This document shows, one piece after another, positions 34,545 to 60,794 of a stretch of 64,000 nucleotides of DNA (positions within the stretch are counted from its first letter, which is position 1; each line of letters starts with the position of its first letter). The translations under genes and the position numbers were made by a program. This DNA comes from Cristatella mucedo (Eukaryota; Bryozoa; Phylactolaemata; Cristatellidae). The notes beneath the pieces were generated by a model. It made no database searches. It had not been told where the DNA came from and was given only the letters and a program-made list of their open reading frames with translations. Location: the NCBI GenBank assembly GCA_009760855.2, contig WPIO01000002.1, positions 2,639,001 through 2,703,000 on the forward strand, in the 5' to 3' direction.

Positions 34545-37500
34545 TCAGTAAGTCTTCTTAAGACGGGCAACCTCTTCTCGCAGCCTTTGATTCTCCTCCA
34601 GGAGCGATGACGTCACGTCGTAGGATTCAAAGAGCTTTCGAATGGCAGTCTGCAGTGAGAAGCCGCACGCCTGCTATTGGAGAGGGGCGAGAGGTGCCGC
34701 CTTGCGCACGAGCTTCGATCAGACAAGCTGCGAATGCTCCGGGTGATGGGGACGACCGCCTACGCAGGCCGATCGCCAGCTCACTGCTCCGCCCCCACGG
34801 CCAAGCGCATCTAGGCGAGATTCAGGCCAGGGATTAGGGTGCCAGCATGAGCGAAATTACTTCTTGAATGTAGAATTGCCGCACCATTTCGGCATGCAGG
34901 TTTCTGATGTCACGCTGAAAGTCCTCACGTAGCTCGTCGAGCTGGTCGGCCACCACGCTTTGCAAGAACTCGGTCTGAAACCGCTGCACGCCAGGACCCG
35001 GCACTTCTCCATCGGTCACTTCGGGAGCGGCACGCGCCACCGTGCTGAGCGCACGCGAACCGCTGCCCGGAGGAGGCAGCGGCGACCTCGGCGAGCCGTC
35101 GGCGGCTGCGACCAAAGCCTCGTCTGCCGCCGCGAACCTCAGGTCGAGCGGCGGCGGCAGAGTGGAGGCAGCGGCGCCGACCACCTCGTCGGCCCTGTGC
35201 GAGTGCGGCGACCTCGGCTGCTGGCTGGCCTGAGAGCTCGGCCCGCCAGCAGCCGACGACGAGGCCGAGGCACTGCTGACGCCGCCGGAGGAGGCATACA
35301 CTCTCGGCGATCTGGGCGATCTGCGCTGAGCGGCAGCTGCAACTGAATAAAAATGTGGCACGACGATGCTGCCCGCGTGCCGTGCCCGATGCCAAAGTGC
35401 CCACGCTCGGCCGCACCGAAGCTAGGAATGGTCAGCTGGCTGCGCGGCTGCTGCGAGCATGTGACGTTACCAGGAAGCACGGGCCTGAAGCCCTCCCGCT
35501 CCAGACTGGCTGCCACAGCATGGCCAGCTGTCGTCGTCAGCAATGAGCCATCGAACTGAGCAGGCAACTGTGCCGACCGCAGCTGTGCAAGCGTCACGGC
35601 TCCGTCGCTGTAGCTGCCACCGCCACTACCAGTGCCACCAACGCTGCCTCCGCCAGCGTAGCCGTTGGGTAGCTGCATCTGACAAGGAGGGCGCCGCAAC
35701 GTCAGTAACTCGATGCCGGCATTGTCGCACGAGGCACCGGGCAACGGCACGCGGATGGCAGCTGGAGCTGCTGCAGGCATTACATCGATGATGTTTGCTC
35801 TTTGCTGCTGCTGCCTGTCTTCGGGAAGCAACGGCAGGACGCGGTTGGCACCTTGCCGCGTCACCGACACGGGCGACTGAGGTGCAGCCGAGGCTTCGAC
35901 TGCCATGCCTCCACCGTCATGTCCATCAGCAGCTGCTGGTGAGAACACGAGACCTGCAGCGACGGCCAGGCAGACAGGCGGCTGGTTTGCATAGACCAGG
36001 CAACGTGAGCGATCAAAGCAAGCGCTAACGGTTTCGCTTCGAAAACGAGCGCAGCTGCCGCTCGCGCAAGCACCTCCAACAGACGGACTCGTGGGCCGTG
36101 GCAGAAAGGCACCGCTACGCAGCTGTCTGCCGGCATCACCAGCATCCGGTAGCATAGGAGAAGCTTGCGGGTAACCTGTAGCAAATCATGGCAGCCATAG
36201 CACGCTGAGCGCCTTGCTGCAAAGAAGTTCCCTAGCATATCGAATATCGCGGCAGCGGAGGGGGGAACAGGACGGTGGCTGATCGTTGGCTTTGCTCACC
36301 TTCACCTTCGCTGGTGGCTGTCGTTGGCGAGAACACCTCGAGGTGTGCCAGGTTGTTTACCGAGCCGGAACTTCGCACTGCAACACGCCAGCACTGAGAG
36401 ATCACTTTCGACGGGCACCGAAATTCAAAAATGCAAGCCGAACGCCGGCAATGCGCCAACTCGTGCAGTTCTGACTGCGAGGATCGACTGCACGGCTCGC
36501 GCCTATCGTACCGATCGTAGCAGGCGTGCTGGCTAGTGCTGCCTGACGCAGACCGGGTGTCGTGTCCACGGCAGCAGCAGCACCAGCACCGCCGCTGCTG
36601 CTACTGGTGCGAGGCGAGGGCTGCGACGACGTAGCACTCCTGGGGCTGGAGCCGGCCGATGCTGAGCTGTGGCCAAGCGCCGGCTTCGATCTGCTGCTTC
36701 CACCACCAGTGGTGGCGTTGACCGTAGGACCGTTGCCCGTAGCTGGGCCCTGGTCGGCATCGGCCTAGAAAAAAGAAAATGGATGGACAGCACAGCCAAG
36801 CACATCTCGGCAGACAGCCACTTTGACATGAACTGCTGCTGCTGCTCCAGAGCACGGGTGTACACTTTAGCTCGAGGTCAGAAAGTTTGATGACCACTAC
36901 TCTGCAATCAAGCCTGCCTACTCTGCAGTCAAGCTTGCCTATTCAATAATTTAATAACTACTTAACACAGTAAAAACTCTGGGAGTGCTCAAACAGGTTA
37001 ACACATTCACGAGAGTGCATGCATTGGAGACATGCCTGCTTTGACTTGTGTACCTCTGTACGGTCTGGGCGAGCAGCTTAACCACTGGGCCAAACCAGCT
37101 CGGCACTGAAGTACCTCTTTCCTTGCCAGTCTTCCAGCTCGTGCAAAAATATGCTCACGGATGGCGCAAAATAGGCAGCTTAGTTGGTATGTCTCGAGCG
37201 CGGCCGGCGACACTTACAATCCTTTTCACCGTCTGCACTGGCCTCCCCATTTGCAGCATATAGACTTAGGTGTCCTGTTATTCACTTCCAGGCCCCTGCA
37301 TTCTCTTGTTCCAGCGTATCTATCTGAAACACTTACTCTTTCAACCTCCCCGTGAACTAGCTGCTTCTAGCGTCACTGTAGCTTCGTCTCACAATCAAAC
37401 TCTGATCCTTTGAAGGCCATACCTTCAGTACCCATGCACCTAAAGCCTCCAACTCGGCCCAGTGATGCCAGAACATCCTCTGATTAGTAAAACTAAAACT

Positions 37501-40500
37501 CACCTATTGCCCACGATATATGCTTTGTCCACGGCGATTGTCCTTTATTTACGTATGCATGCTGCAATTGTGCAGCAATAATCACTAATCACTTGAAATG
37601 TTTCCTTTTCAGCCTTTATAAGGTGCATAGACAGATTGGTAGATCTCTTTTGAGCTAAACAAAAAATGCTAATATCAATATTACAGCAACACACAGATGC
37701 CTAAACTATTGATAGAATGTGCTGTAGAGGGTGCAAATGTCTGATGCTATGGTCTCAAATTGGCAGCTATCTTCATAAAAAAACCATTATTGCCCTCGCA
37801 ATATTCAGACCACTGCTATCACAAGTCATTATCATCCAGCCCAGTGGACAGAGATGAACAACCATGATACAATAGCAATTTTAATTGAACAGCCCGAGTG
37901 GTTCATAAAGACATCAAATGTTCACTATCTGCTATTGACTATCTGCTGCCTATTTGCCATCTGCCCTATCTTTATTCACACTAATAGAAATCGTAAGAAA
38001 GCACATTATAGCTCTCTAAGAGGACTAAACCACTTTCTAGGCGCTTTGTACGATAAAATGCACAACTTCAACTTAAAATGTGTGATAACATCACAATTTT
38101 AGCACATAAATGATAATCCATGTGGAAATGCAAATGCAAGAGAAGCACACGTACGGTTTTTTCTTCTTTCTAAATGTCGCCAAGTCGGAGGATTTAGGGA
38201 CTGCAGTTGGTAGTGAGTTCCCTGCTTAGGAACCGTAAGCATAAGGAAGCATAACAACTGAACACACGGTATCCAAAGGATTTGAGGTTTATTAGAGGTA
38301 AAGCTAGACGACATAAGAAGAGCAGCGGCACAATTCGAAGCCGAATTAAGACGTATTTCAGATAGGTTGGCCCGACCAAAACAAAGAAGAAACCTAAAAG
38401 TGAGTGGCAAAACTTGGTCTATTTGCTGCTTGATGGGGAGCCGGTAATTTTTGCCGTTAATAATAATAATAACATGTTTGATGTAACACACTCAGAAAAC
38501 TCGATCTCTTTCTAGACACTTTACATTTGCTGGAAAGAAAGCACAATCGAATGGTTAGTGGTAGCATGCTCAATGGCAACAAGCATAACATGGTTAGGGC
38601 AAATATGGTTAGTGGCAGCATGCACAGTGTCAGCATGCCTAAGCACGTAAAGGACGAATCACATGGACCCAATAAATGCTGTAATAAATAGATGCGTTTT
38701 TAGTTTCTTTTTAAATCTGGTCAAGTCAGGGGATGTCGTGACACAAGTCCGGAGTGAGTTCCAGGCTTTGGTAGCATACGAGCTAATGGTACTGCCTCCA
38801 AAGCGTTTGAGGTTCATTGATGAATGAATGAAGTCGCAACAATCACGACAGACAAGACAAGCTGCCGAGTTCTGGACCAACTGTGTGCACCTTATTGCAC
38901 GGGCAGGAAGGCCTACAAGCAGCAGGTCGGAATGTCACAAATGAATGGTCCAGCTTGGCGTACTTTTCTTTGCCCTCACGTTTTTCATGGGCATCGTTGT
39001 CGTCGTCATTGTCACCTTCATCTAAATCATCCTCATCGAAATCACAGTTGTCATTGCCATTCATCTACCCAGCCAGCCAAATTCCCAAGCGAGTAATGAC
39101 TCCACGGCCCCTTAAATTCATCTGTGGAAATTAATGCATCATGCTAGCAGGTGCAGAAATCCTGTTCCAGAGCCGAGAGCAATCTGCAGGAGCAGCAGAC
39201 AATGTGAGGGAGTACCCACGAGTGATTCGGGGGATGCAATATGCATTGACAGCAAAAGGAGGACAGGAGAGATAATATAAAGTAATGAAAGGGGCAAAAA
39301 AGAGCACACAACAAGAAAGTGGTCATCTTCACTAGTACTACGACTGTACTACGAAGTAGGCAGTAAGAAGATAAGCCTGTACCAGCAGCATGGCACCAAG
39401 CAAACAGTAGCCCAAACGAAGGAGCTGTACGGCACACTCAAGCTTCTAGCAGCAAAAAGGTCACTCAAGCCGATCGCGAAATGAGAGAGCACAGGATAGC
39501 AGCACTGTCAAGCATTCGAACCGGCACATGTGTGCCCCTCATTCACGGCAAAAGTGACACCGTGCAGTGGCTTGCACAGCTGAGGGGGTTAGGATGACAA
39601 TGTGAATACCGGTGTAGAAAGTTACAGGGGGCAGGTAGCTCTGCAGTGGCTAGATGGCTCTATTGACAGACACGGTCAGAGAGACAGCCACCTCATGGTT
39701 GACACGAATGTTACTATCACCAGCAGCAGCAAAGCCAGCACAATCGGTCAACGTGACGTCACAGATACTTCACTCTTCTAATATGCACGTAGAGTTTGTT
39801 CACAAACGATGATAGCTGGTGCGCCTGCCATGCATGCACTGCCGATAGCAGTATGAGTCGCCGAGGCGATGCACACAACTAGCTACCGCACATGAGCAAG
39901 GTTGGATATGGTCGAGAGACCGGCAGGCGAATGCAGGCCAGCAATACATCACTGCTAAGATCTGCCTCGGTGGGGAGGGCGGAGGGCAGCGTGGCTGGAT
40001 TGCAATCGAAATGTATCAGCACGATGCTACTGCAGCTGCATAGCACAGCCACAGCAGCAAGTCGCAGAATCCCAGCCGATCATGCACTGATGGGGGGGCA
40101 GCAGAACACAGGGCCGAGGCTAACCTTGTACAGCCGCTGGAAGCGCAGGCACCGCACAGACGACTTGTGGGCAGCATGCGATCCAATCGGGTGAGAGGCC
40201 TTGCGCAGATCGTAAAGGTAGATGAAGCCTCGCGTCGTACCAGCGGCCAGCGTGTGCCCGTCGCTCATGATGTCTATGGATGTCAGGGGGCAGTCGGTCT
40301 GCATCACCTTGGGCACGCTGCAGAGTAGTAGAGGAGGCCGCAAACGGCCGCTCATGCGTGACTCGAACACTCACACTCTAACCACCGAGCTAAGACTGCT
40401 GCTGCAGCTGCTCCTGGCCAGTGGCTTCACGACAGTGACAAACCTCTTTGACGTGACGTCGTAGAAAACCACAGCTTTGTCGAGGCCGACGCTCATTAGA

Positions 40501-42164
40501 AGCATATTATTCAGTGGGGAGAAGGCAAGGCCCATGGCCGGCGACTTGTGTGCGCCAGTGAAGCTGTGCAGCAGGCACCGCGTGGCCGTGTCCCAGAGCA
40601 GCACCGAGCCGTCGTCCGTGGCGCTGGCCAGCAGGGCTTTCTTGAAGTAGCTGTACTGCAAGTCTTGAACGGCCTGTAGCGCCCCGACGACGGAGAATTT
40701 TCAGCCTCGCGGCACACACGAGGCACTTGGGTCAGACGGACGGCAGGGTGAGCCGGATACCGTCGATCGAGCGAGAGCGCACAAGGGCAAGGCTCGGGAA
40801 GCGGCTGCTCAAAAGCTGCTTGGCAAAGAGACAGCGATCGAGAGAGAAGGAAGAGATAGAGGAAGTGTGGAGGTGCCACGCTCCTGCCAGCGCCTCCGAA
40901 GTTATGGCTGAGTGCATAGGGCTGGTACACACGCCAGCCGGCGCAAGCAGCGAGCATGCAGAAAGACCGAGCAGGCGGCCACAAGGATTGGCAGCTCCAG
41001 CGAGCAACCATTTCAGCTTGCCTATAAACCCGAGCCTGAACTAATTGGGTTAGCTGCACGTAAGTGGGTGAGAGGAGGTAGGGCAGCCTAAGGCTGACTA
41101 GTGTAGACCCCCCCAGACACGGTGTGACTTTGCTTCCTCCACTGCCGATTGAGGGAGTAGACGTGCTGTAAAATACTACTTGATCTAAAAGCCTACTTTT
41201 TACAGTGGCAGAAGAGCCTTAAAGGCTATCACCACCGCTTGCAGCAGCAATAAAGGATCGCCCTCCGAAGGATTCAAAACCACGATCTAGAGATCGAGGT
41301 CGTAAAGAGCAACCGCCTTACCTAGTGTGCCACCATGGCTCATAATCGGTTCAAACGCCTCAAGCTACGCCACAATCAGCATCCAATTTCTTGCAATCAC
41401 AAGGTCCCGAGGCAATGTCAGCGAGCTTCTAAACAACTGGCTATGCTCTGAACATCAGAGTTCAAAGCGATAGCAATACAGTTCTACACCACCTTATACA
41501 TCTTTAGATCTTTACCATCAAAGTCGAAGTGACTGAGCCTACAAATTATCCATTCTCCCTGCATGAAGGTGAAGGAGGCTATGGGACAGCATGCAGGTCA
41601 ACCCCCATCCTCCCAGCCTGAGAGCAGGGTCCCATCGAGGCAGGCCAGCAGAAACACTCCATCAGAATACCTTCGATTTGGCCGGCCAGGGCAATGTCTA
41701 CTTAAATTTGACGATTCCCTTAACAACTTATAACTGAGCAGTATTCCCTAGACAGAGACCAAACCGAGGCAAAGAAATCCTAGAGGGTAGGACTAAATCA
41801 AAAGCTCCTGATGAGCAAGTGGCTATATATTCTTATATTTCTTATACATTCTACTTACGGGGGGGGGGCAGCAAGCATTCTACTCGAGTGATGACTTTTT
41901 GGGTAGATTTACAAGCCGACACTGCTGCAAGCCTGTGAGTGACGTGTATTATCATTATTATAGTCATGCTTCATTAGGGGCAAGCACAGCAGTGCTTGGC
42001 GTGCACTCAGTCCCAACCACATTCACAGGAATGATTCCTGAGCCAAGTTGCCTAAACAGGTGACCAATGGTTTGGGGATTTATCACGGGAGGCATATATA
42101 ATTTCAGCCCATCTCTAGACGACTGTTTCCTGCAGGCTGACATTCACAGCTCTCCTCTCTTTCT

Positions 42165-42202
<38 letters not shown>

Positions 42203-42631
42203 TTTATCTGTGTCTCCCTCTGTCTCTCTCTGAAACAGCTGATAAGGAAAACTAAGTCAAAAGACATGCTTGCAAACCACACAACGAGTCATCATCAGGC
42301 CATATGCCTGTGTTTTCCTCTGACAAAGGATGACAATCCATCATTGGTCTTGGAACCTGAAGCAAAGCTCCAGCCAATGTTTAACACCCAAACAATGCAA
42401 ATTACATCTGGCCTCATCTCCTCTGCTCCTCTGTCTGTCTCCTCTTAATCTATCTACTATCTACATGTCTCTGCCTCTCTCTCTCTCTCTCACTCACTCA
42501 CTCACTCACTCACTCACTCACTCACTCACTCACTCACTCACTCACTCACTCACTCACTCACTCACTCACTCACTCACTCACTCACTCACTCACTCACTCA
42601 CTCACTCACTCACTCACTCACTCACTCTCAC

Positions 42632-42671
<40 letters not shown>

Positions 42672-43912
42672 ACTCACTCACTCTCTCTCTCTCTCTCTCT
42701 CTCTCAATCTCACTTACCTGTGATTTGGCAGACGCTACAAGTGGCCGGGCCGCCTGCGTAGTCACAGTGCTGTACAGGCAGATTTCCCCGGTTTCCGTTC
42801 CACCAGCTATGTACGTGTCGTTACCATTATACGTGACACATGTCACAGGATTTGTATTGCCCTAAGGAAGGAAACAATAACGAAGTGGACCATGCCATAA
42901 TCTAATGCCATTCGTAACTACGACTTGAACCGCTGAGCACAGGATTCTCGGAGAGCCAAAAGCACGCCTAACTGCTGCCTCGATCACGGGGCAGCAGCTA
43001 CAATGACGACTACGCCTACACAAGGCATGAGCAGGCACAGCTTGTTCTGCCTTCGACGAGTGCACCGACGGCACGCTTGGAGGAGCTTCGGACGGCGACT
43101 GCTGACAAAGCTGCCTGCACCAGAGCTCCCGCTCGACCTGAGGTCGACCGGACAACCCACCTCGAATGACCTCTGCAGCTTCCTTGCTTTCAGGTCGTAC
43201 ACGTTCAAAGTGCCACTCCTGCCCGCCGTCAGCAGGTATTTGCCACTGGCACTGAAAGCGACGCAAGTCTGGTCGGGCTACAACAGCGGAAGGGCCTGGG
43301 TTTGCGACTGCTTCTTGGCAGACTTGGCTAGCTCACCCACACACAGGGTGGGGGACCCGGGCTGGCTGAGAGGGCTGGCTGGCTGGCGCCTGCACGGTGC
43401 AGCCGCAGAGGCCAACGACGGCTCCACGCCGACTGCCCCGCCTTAGCCGTCGCTCGGTTGGCTCGGAGGGGAGGCAAGAGCAAGAGCAAGAGCCGCGGGC
43501 GGGCGGCAGCAGGCGACGGCTGCTACGGCTGCAGCCCTCAGCCACACTCACGGCTACGTCCAGCTCTTTGCAGCTGAAAGCCGCATTGGTGATGGCCACG
43601 CCTATCTTATCGCCCGTCGTCGAAGCGCTGGCCAGAAAGTTGTCTGGGGCGGTAGCAATAAGGCGCAAAACGCTACACACTGCTGGCTGCACGCGGGTAA
43701 CCCCGGCCCGGGCCGGGCGAAAGCAGCCGGTGGCGGCGGCTGAGGCCTCGCTGCGCAGCAAGTGAGAGGCGAAAAAAGATACTGTTGTGGCTCCAGCATA
43801 TTCTCGACACGTTTCCTGCGTGCGGATTGAATTGCTTCACCACCGCATAGGTACCGGTATCCCAGACCTTGATGTCGTCGCCGGCCGAAGCCAAAAGCAA
43901 GTGTCCGTTCAT
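34545..43912 (-). CDS. NEDD1: NEDD1, WD40 targeting factor of the gamma-tubulin ring complex (11 exons)
   Basis: NEDD1 recruits gamma-tubulin ring complexes to centrosomes and spindles through its C-terminus. Exons, in order: 43912-43783, 43643-43552, 43277-43161, 42861-42718, 40673-40444, 40317-40125, 36764-36512, 36377-36300, 36175-35471, 35342-34861 and 34649-34545. All junctions are GT-AG and phases agree, giving 842 residues (human about 660). Residues 1-302 are the WD40 propeller. It starts 'MNGHLLLASAGDDIKVWD', followed by 'ICWSHNNNFLASAS', 'GTLNVYDLKARKLQRSF', 'PVTCVTYNGNDTYIAGG', 'TDDGSVLLWDTATRCLL', 'MSVGLDKAVVFYDVTSK' and 'TTRGFIYLYDLRKASHP', which follow vertebrate NEDD1 block by block. 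Residues 303-768 are a Gly/Ser/Ala-rich linker, longer than in vertebrates, and exons 7-9 there rest on phase and splice sites only. Residues 769-842 are the conserved gamma-tubulin-binding helices ('ELREDFQRDIRNLHAEM', ending 'QRLREEVARLKKTY'). Confidence 0.93.
37038..37112 (-). mobile_element. SINE-1 head fragment in NEDD1 intron 6
   Basis: The reverse strand reads 'GTGCCGAGCTGGTTTGGCCCAGTGGTTAAGCTGCTCGCCCAGACC', the A-box half of SINE-1, closest to the 63590 copy. It breaks off before the B box. Confidence 0.7.
37195..37670 (+). mobile_element. Degenerate LINE relic in NEDD1 intron 6
   Basis: 'CGTCTGCACTGGCCTCCC', '...TCCTGTTATTCACTTCCAGGCCCCTGCATTCTCTTGTTCCAGCGTATC', 'CTTTGAAGGCCATACCTTCAGTACCCATGCACC' and 'AAGGTGCATAGACAGATTGGTAGATCTC' follow the order of LINE-A coding and 3' blocks at low identity. 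It is an old copy. Confidence 0.55.
38110..38455 (-). mobile_element. LINE-A fragment in NEDD1 intron 6
   Basis: The reverse strand has 'KNYRLPIKQQIDQVLPLTFRFLLCFGRANLSEI' (matching the 'HWLPVKQRIDFKVLSLTF' region) and then 'LINLKSFGYRVFSCYA'. Frames are broken. It ends before the 3' UTR, next to the AAT tail of the following copy. Confidence 0.7.
38457..38885 (-). mobile_element. LINE-A 3' end with internal deletion, NEDD1 intron 6
   Basis: The plus strand starts AATAATAATAATAAC at about 38459, then the hairpin complement and the 'GGTTAGTGGTAGCATGCTCAATGG' block. The reverse-strand frame reads 'MVQNSAACLVCRDCCDF' and then jumps to 'MNLKRFGGSTISSYATKAWN', so about 150 bp of the usual ORF is missing. 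Confidence 0.75.
41180..41345 (-). mobile_element. SINE-2 copy in NEDD1 intron 4
   Basis: The reverse strand reads 'CATGGTGGCACACTAGGTAAGGCGGTTGCTCTTTACGACC', a B-box-like GGTTTTGAATCC, 'GGAGGGCGATCCTTTATTGC', 'AAGCGGTGGTGATAGCC' and 'TTAAGGCTCTTCTGCCACTG'. All SINE-2 blocks are present in order. Confidence 0.8.
42169..42230. repeat. (TC)n microsatellite in NEDD1 intron 4
   Basis: Short TC-rich tract. Confidence 0.9.
42478..42707. repeat. (CACT)n and (CT)n microsatellite beside the NEDD1 exon 4 donor
   Basis: About 145 bp of CACT repeat is followed by CT/CACTCT repeats up to 10 bp from the exon 4 donor. On the transcribed strand the intron opens with GTAAGTG and at once enters a long GA/GAGT tract. 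Confidence 0.95.
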
Positions 43913-44438
43913 ACTGCGGACGGCAGCGCGTCAAACCATGCCAAGCCTGGACGTCGAATGGCTGGAAGCAGTCGCACTCGTCATCATTCACCGCTGAGTC
44001 GGGGTGCGGTGTGGGCCGGCGGCGAGGAAGCGCCGGTAGCTGCCGGAGCCAGCACCGTCCGGCGGACGGACGGACGGACGGCTAGTCGGGTCGCCGCTGC
44101 GTGCACTAATCCAGCAGTCCGCTGCGACCCGTCCACCGAATGACCGGACGCCGTTAGTTCGCTGGCTGTAGAACAGCCAGGCTGGTCGAGCAGCCAGACG
44201 CAATGTAAGGTACCCGTCGCCCGACCTGCAGCCGCACAGCTAGGAGACGGCGAGCGGCAATTTTTTTCGTTCCAAATCGAGGCTGCTGCGTTCTCGGCAA
44301 TGCTGTCCTAGTAGAAAGTAGAGCTTTGCCACATGGAATTGTTGATGGCGTCGTTCAACCTGCGAAGTAAAACGCTTGTCAATATCTTGTGAACCTCGCC
44401 GCTTTGGCGAAAGCCAATAATTAGCATTTTGCTGAAAG
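43913..44438. promoter_or_regulatory. Putative bidirectional promoter of NEDD1 and MBD4
   Basis: 526 bp separate the two divergent start codons. The NEDD1 side is GC-rich, with a GGAC repeat at about 44065-44085. Close to the MBD4 start there is a CCAAT at about 44413-44417. An in-frame TGA lies just upstream of the MBD4 ATG. I see no TATA box, as expected for divergent housekeeping-type pairs. Promoter activity is inferred from geometry only. Confidence 0.5.
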
Positions 44439-58370
<13,932 letters not shown>

Positions 58371-58758
58371 GGCCCAAGAGCAGCACGAAAGCCCTCGCTG
58401 TTATTGTTGGTCTCGTGGCTCTCGCACATTAATTGGCTTCTCTGATCTTGGCATTTCTAAATTGAGCATCTGTCGATGAAGTAAATGAGTGGCCCGGCAA
58501 ATGTAAGCAGTTATATGTTTTTCTACGCCTATGTGCGCTTACGGTTGTATTTTTTATATATTTATTAGTTTTTCCTAGATCATTGATATATGTTTGCATA
58601 TAATATGAGTCTTGTTAAATATACTGGTGCATAAACCTGAAAATGCACTAAGCTTTTCACTGCGTAAGCCGATAGTTACTTGATAGTTACACTGAGAGGC
58701 CTTATTTTCAGGCTTATTGACAAGGTTCTTTGCAAATAGATGGATTGCCCGTATTGCT

Positions 58759-58764
58759 AATAAA
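58759..58764 (+). terminator. Candidate polyadenylation signal of MBD4
   Basis: AATAAA at the edge of an A-run, about 390 bp past the MBD4 stop. The adjacent A-rich tract makes chance occurrence easy. Confidence 0.35.
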
Positions 58765-59315
58765 AAAAAAACTAGGTGGCTATAGAATGATATTGGGTGG
58801 TGTGCTTCAGTTGCCTAGCAAAAAGTAATCAATTGCAGATTCACATTTGGTTTGGACGTAACTGGTTCTCTATAGGACTACATATTGGCCTGGGTGTCAG
58901 CTTAAATTACGTAAATAGAATAGTCGGTAGTTATTGTTTTACCCTCGTGTAAGCTAGTCCATACTGATACCTGGTCTTGGGCTCGAGGTCTTTTCATAAT
59001 ATTCCTTTGCTTGCAGTCATTGAAGAAGAAGATTACTCATGTGACAGCACGTACGATCGGATCCCACAAAAATGGGTCGCCCCACTTACCCAGCTTCTAG
59101 CATTCCTTAAAGTCGTGATGACTGACCACAGTTTACTTGGGCATTTTCCGCATCACGTTTCACCTTAAGACTTTTTCAGACGAAGCGTAGTTTTTTTATC
59201 ATTGATTACTCGACGGGGTTAAGTAAAGTTCTCAGCCAACTGCTGCTGTATTGTTAAACTTAATACATTAGTTGCACTACAATTGTGACAATTTAGCCAT
59301 TTGCACACATCTCTG
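58765..59315. other. No recognised feature
   Basis: Intergenic sequence downstream of MBD4; only short frames. Confidence 0.4.
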
Positions 59316-59595
59316 TAATAATAATAATACACTTGATAAAGCGCCCTCAGATAACTCCATCTCTTTCTTGGCGCTTTACATTTGCTGCAAAGGGAAACGC
59401 GATCGAATGGTGACTAATATCATGGTTGATAAACAACAGGAATAACGTGGTTAGGGGTGACATGCACAGGGTCAGCATGCACGTGTGGTTAGTGGCAGCA
59501 TGCACAGTGTCACCACCCACAAGCACATTAAGGACGAATCACGGAGACCCACTAAGTGCTGTCCTAAATAGGTGCGTTTGTAAGTTCTTTTTGTA
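59316..59595 (-). mobile_element. LINE-A 3' end
   Basis: The plus strand opens AATAATAATAATACACTTGATAAAGCGCCCTCAG and continues through 'GGTTAGGGGTGACATGCACAGGGTCAGCATGCACGTGTGGTTAGTGGCAGCATGCACAGTG' to 'CACTAAGTGCTGTCCTAAATAGGTGCG'. It breaks at the start of the coding part and is close in sequence to 31690-31921. Confidence 0.9.
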
Positions 59596-59689
59596 GTCTT
59601 CATTATGAGCCGCTGAACTGATATAGCTTAGACCCGGAAAATATTGCGATTACTCTTTGTTTTTTCAAGCCATTTGTAGTAGCAATGAT

Positions 59690-60605
59690 AATAATAAGTA
59701 TAGCACCCTCAGAGAACTTAATCTCTTTATGGGCACTTGACATTTGCTTCAAAGGGAGCACGATCGAATGGATAGTAGTAGCATGCTCAACAACAAGCAT
59801 AAAATAGCTAGAGGTGATAGAGGCACAGGGTCAGAATGCAAATATGGTTAGTGGCAGCATGCACAGTGTCAGAATGCATCAGCACATACAGGGCAGATCA
59901 CATGGACCCACTAAAGGCTGTGATCAATAGATGCGTTTTCAGTTGTTTTTATTTAAGTATGGTCAAGTCAGGGGTGTCGTGACGCAAGTAGGCAGTGAGT
60001 ACCAGGCTGTGGGAGCATACGAACTAAAGGCACGGTCTCCAAAAGATTTTAGGCTCGTACGAGGTATAAGTAAACGATTCGATTCCAACGAGCTGGTGGT
60101 ACGATGAGGTGTGGCCTGGTGAGTGAGTAGATCTAATAGGTAGGCTAGAGTCAAATAATGAAGGGACCTAAAATTGAGGAACAGAATATTGAAGTCGATG
60201 CACTCCTTGGCTTGCAGCGGGTGCAGGTCGGTGAGAAGTGGTGTGGTGTGCTGTGGCAACTGCGACGCTCACGGCAGGCAAGCCTAGCTGCAGAGTTTTG
60301 CACCAGCTGTAAGCAGCTGATTGTACAGGCCGGTAGACCAGCAAGCAGCGAGTTACAGTAGTCGAGACGGTATGTCAAAAATGCATGGACTAATTTAGAT
60401 GAGGTATTCCTGTATAAACAAGCCCGAATTTTGGCAATGTTATGTGGCTGAAAGTACTGACTAGACTTGACTGTGGAGCTGATGTGGTCTTCTAATAAAA
60501 GGTCACTTTGGAACAGAACACGTAGATTGTGTGTAGATTCTGGAGGAGCTGTATGCTGGACGAGCCAATTTTGAGAGTTTGGTTTTTCATGTAGGTTTAT
60601 GGATC
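59690..60605 (-). mobile_element. LINE-A, long 5'-truncated copy
   Basis: AATAATAAT tail at about 59688-59698, hairpin complement, 3' UTR, then reverse-strand coding sequence with frameshifts: 'TYRLDYCNSLLAGLPACTIS', 'CRERRSCHSTPHHFSPTC', 'KECIDFNILFLNFRSLHYLT', 'RTSLKSFGDRAFSSYAPTAW'. It reaches slightly further 5' than the 31042 copy. It lies just behind another LINE-A 3' end in the same orientation. Confidence 0.88.
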
Positions 60606-60794
60606 TTGAATCTGCCGACTCAAAAATTTAGCTCTGAGTTTTAATAAAAAGGTCATTGATTTATGTTTTCTATATGCGTTATTTCAAAGTGACTTCTGAC
60701 TTTTTAGTGCAATTATTAAATTAAGTTAAACGTATTTCTGTTTCATAAAGTAAAAGGTCGTGTGGTCTCCATTCAGTTGCGATCTGAGGTCGTA

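Noticed and set aside
34960-36155. Plus-strand and alternative-frame ORFs in the GC-rich block
   Set aside because: They are shadows of NEDD1 exons 9-10 on the minus strand, where the conserved C-terminal helices fix the frame.
40510-41059. 182-codon minus-strand ORF overlapping NEDD1 exon 5
   Set aside because: It is out of frame with the WD40 repeat encoded at 40673-40444.
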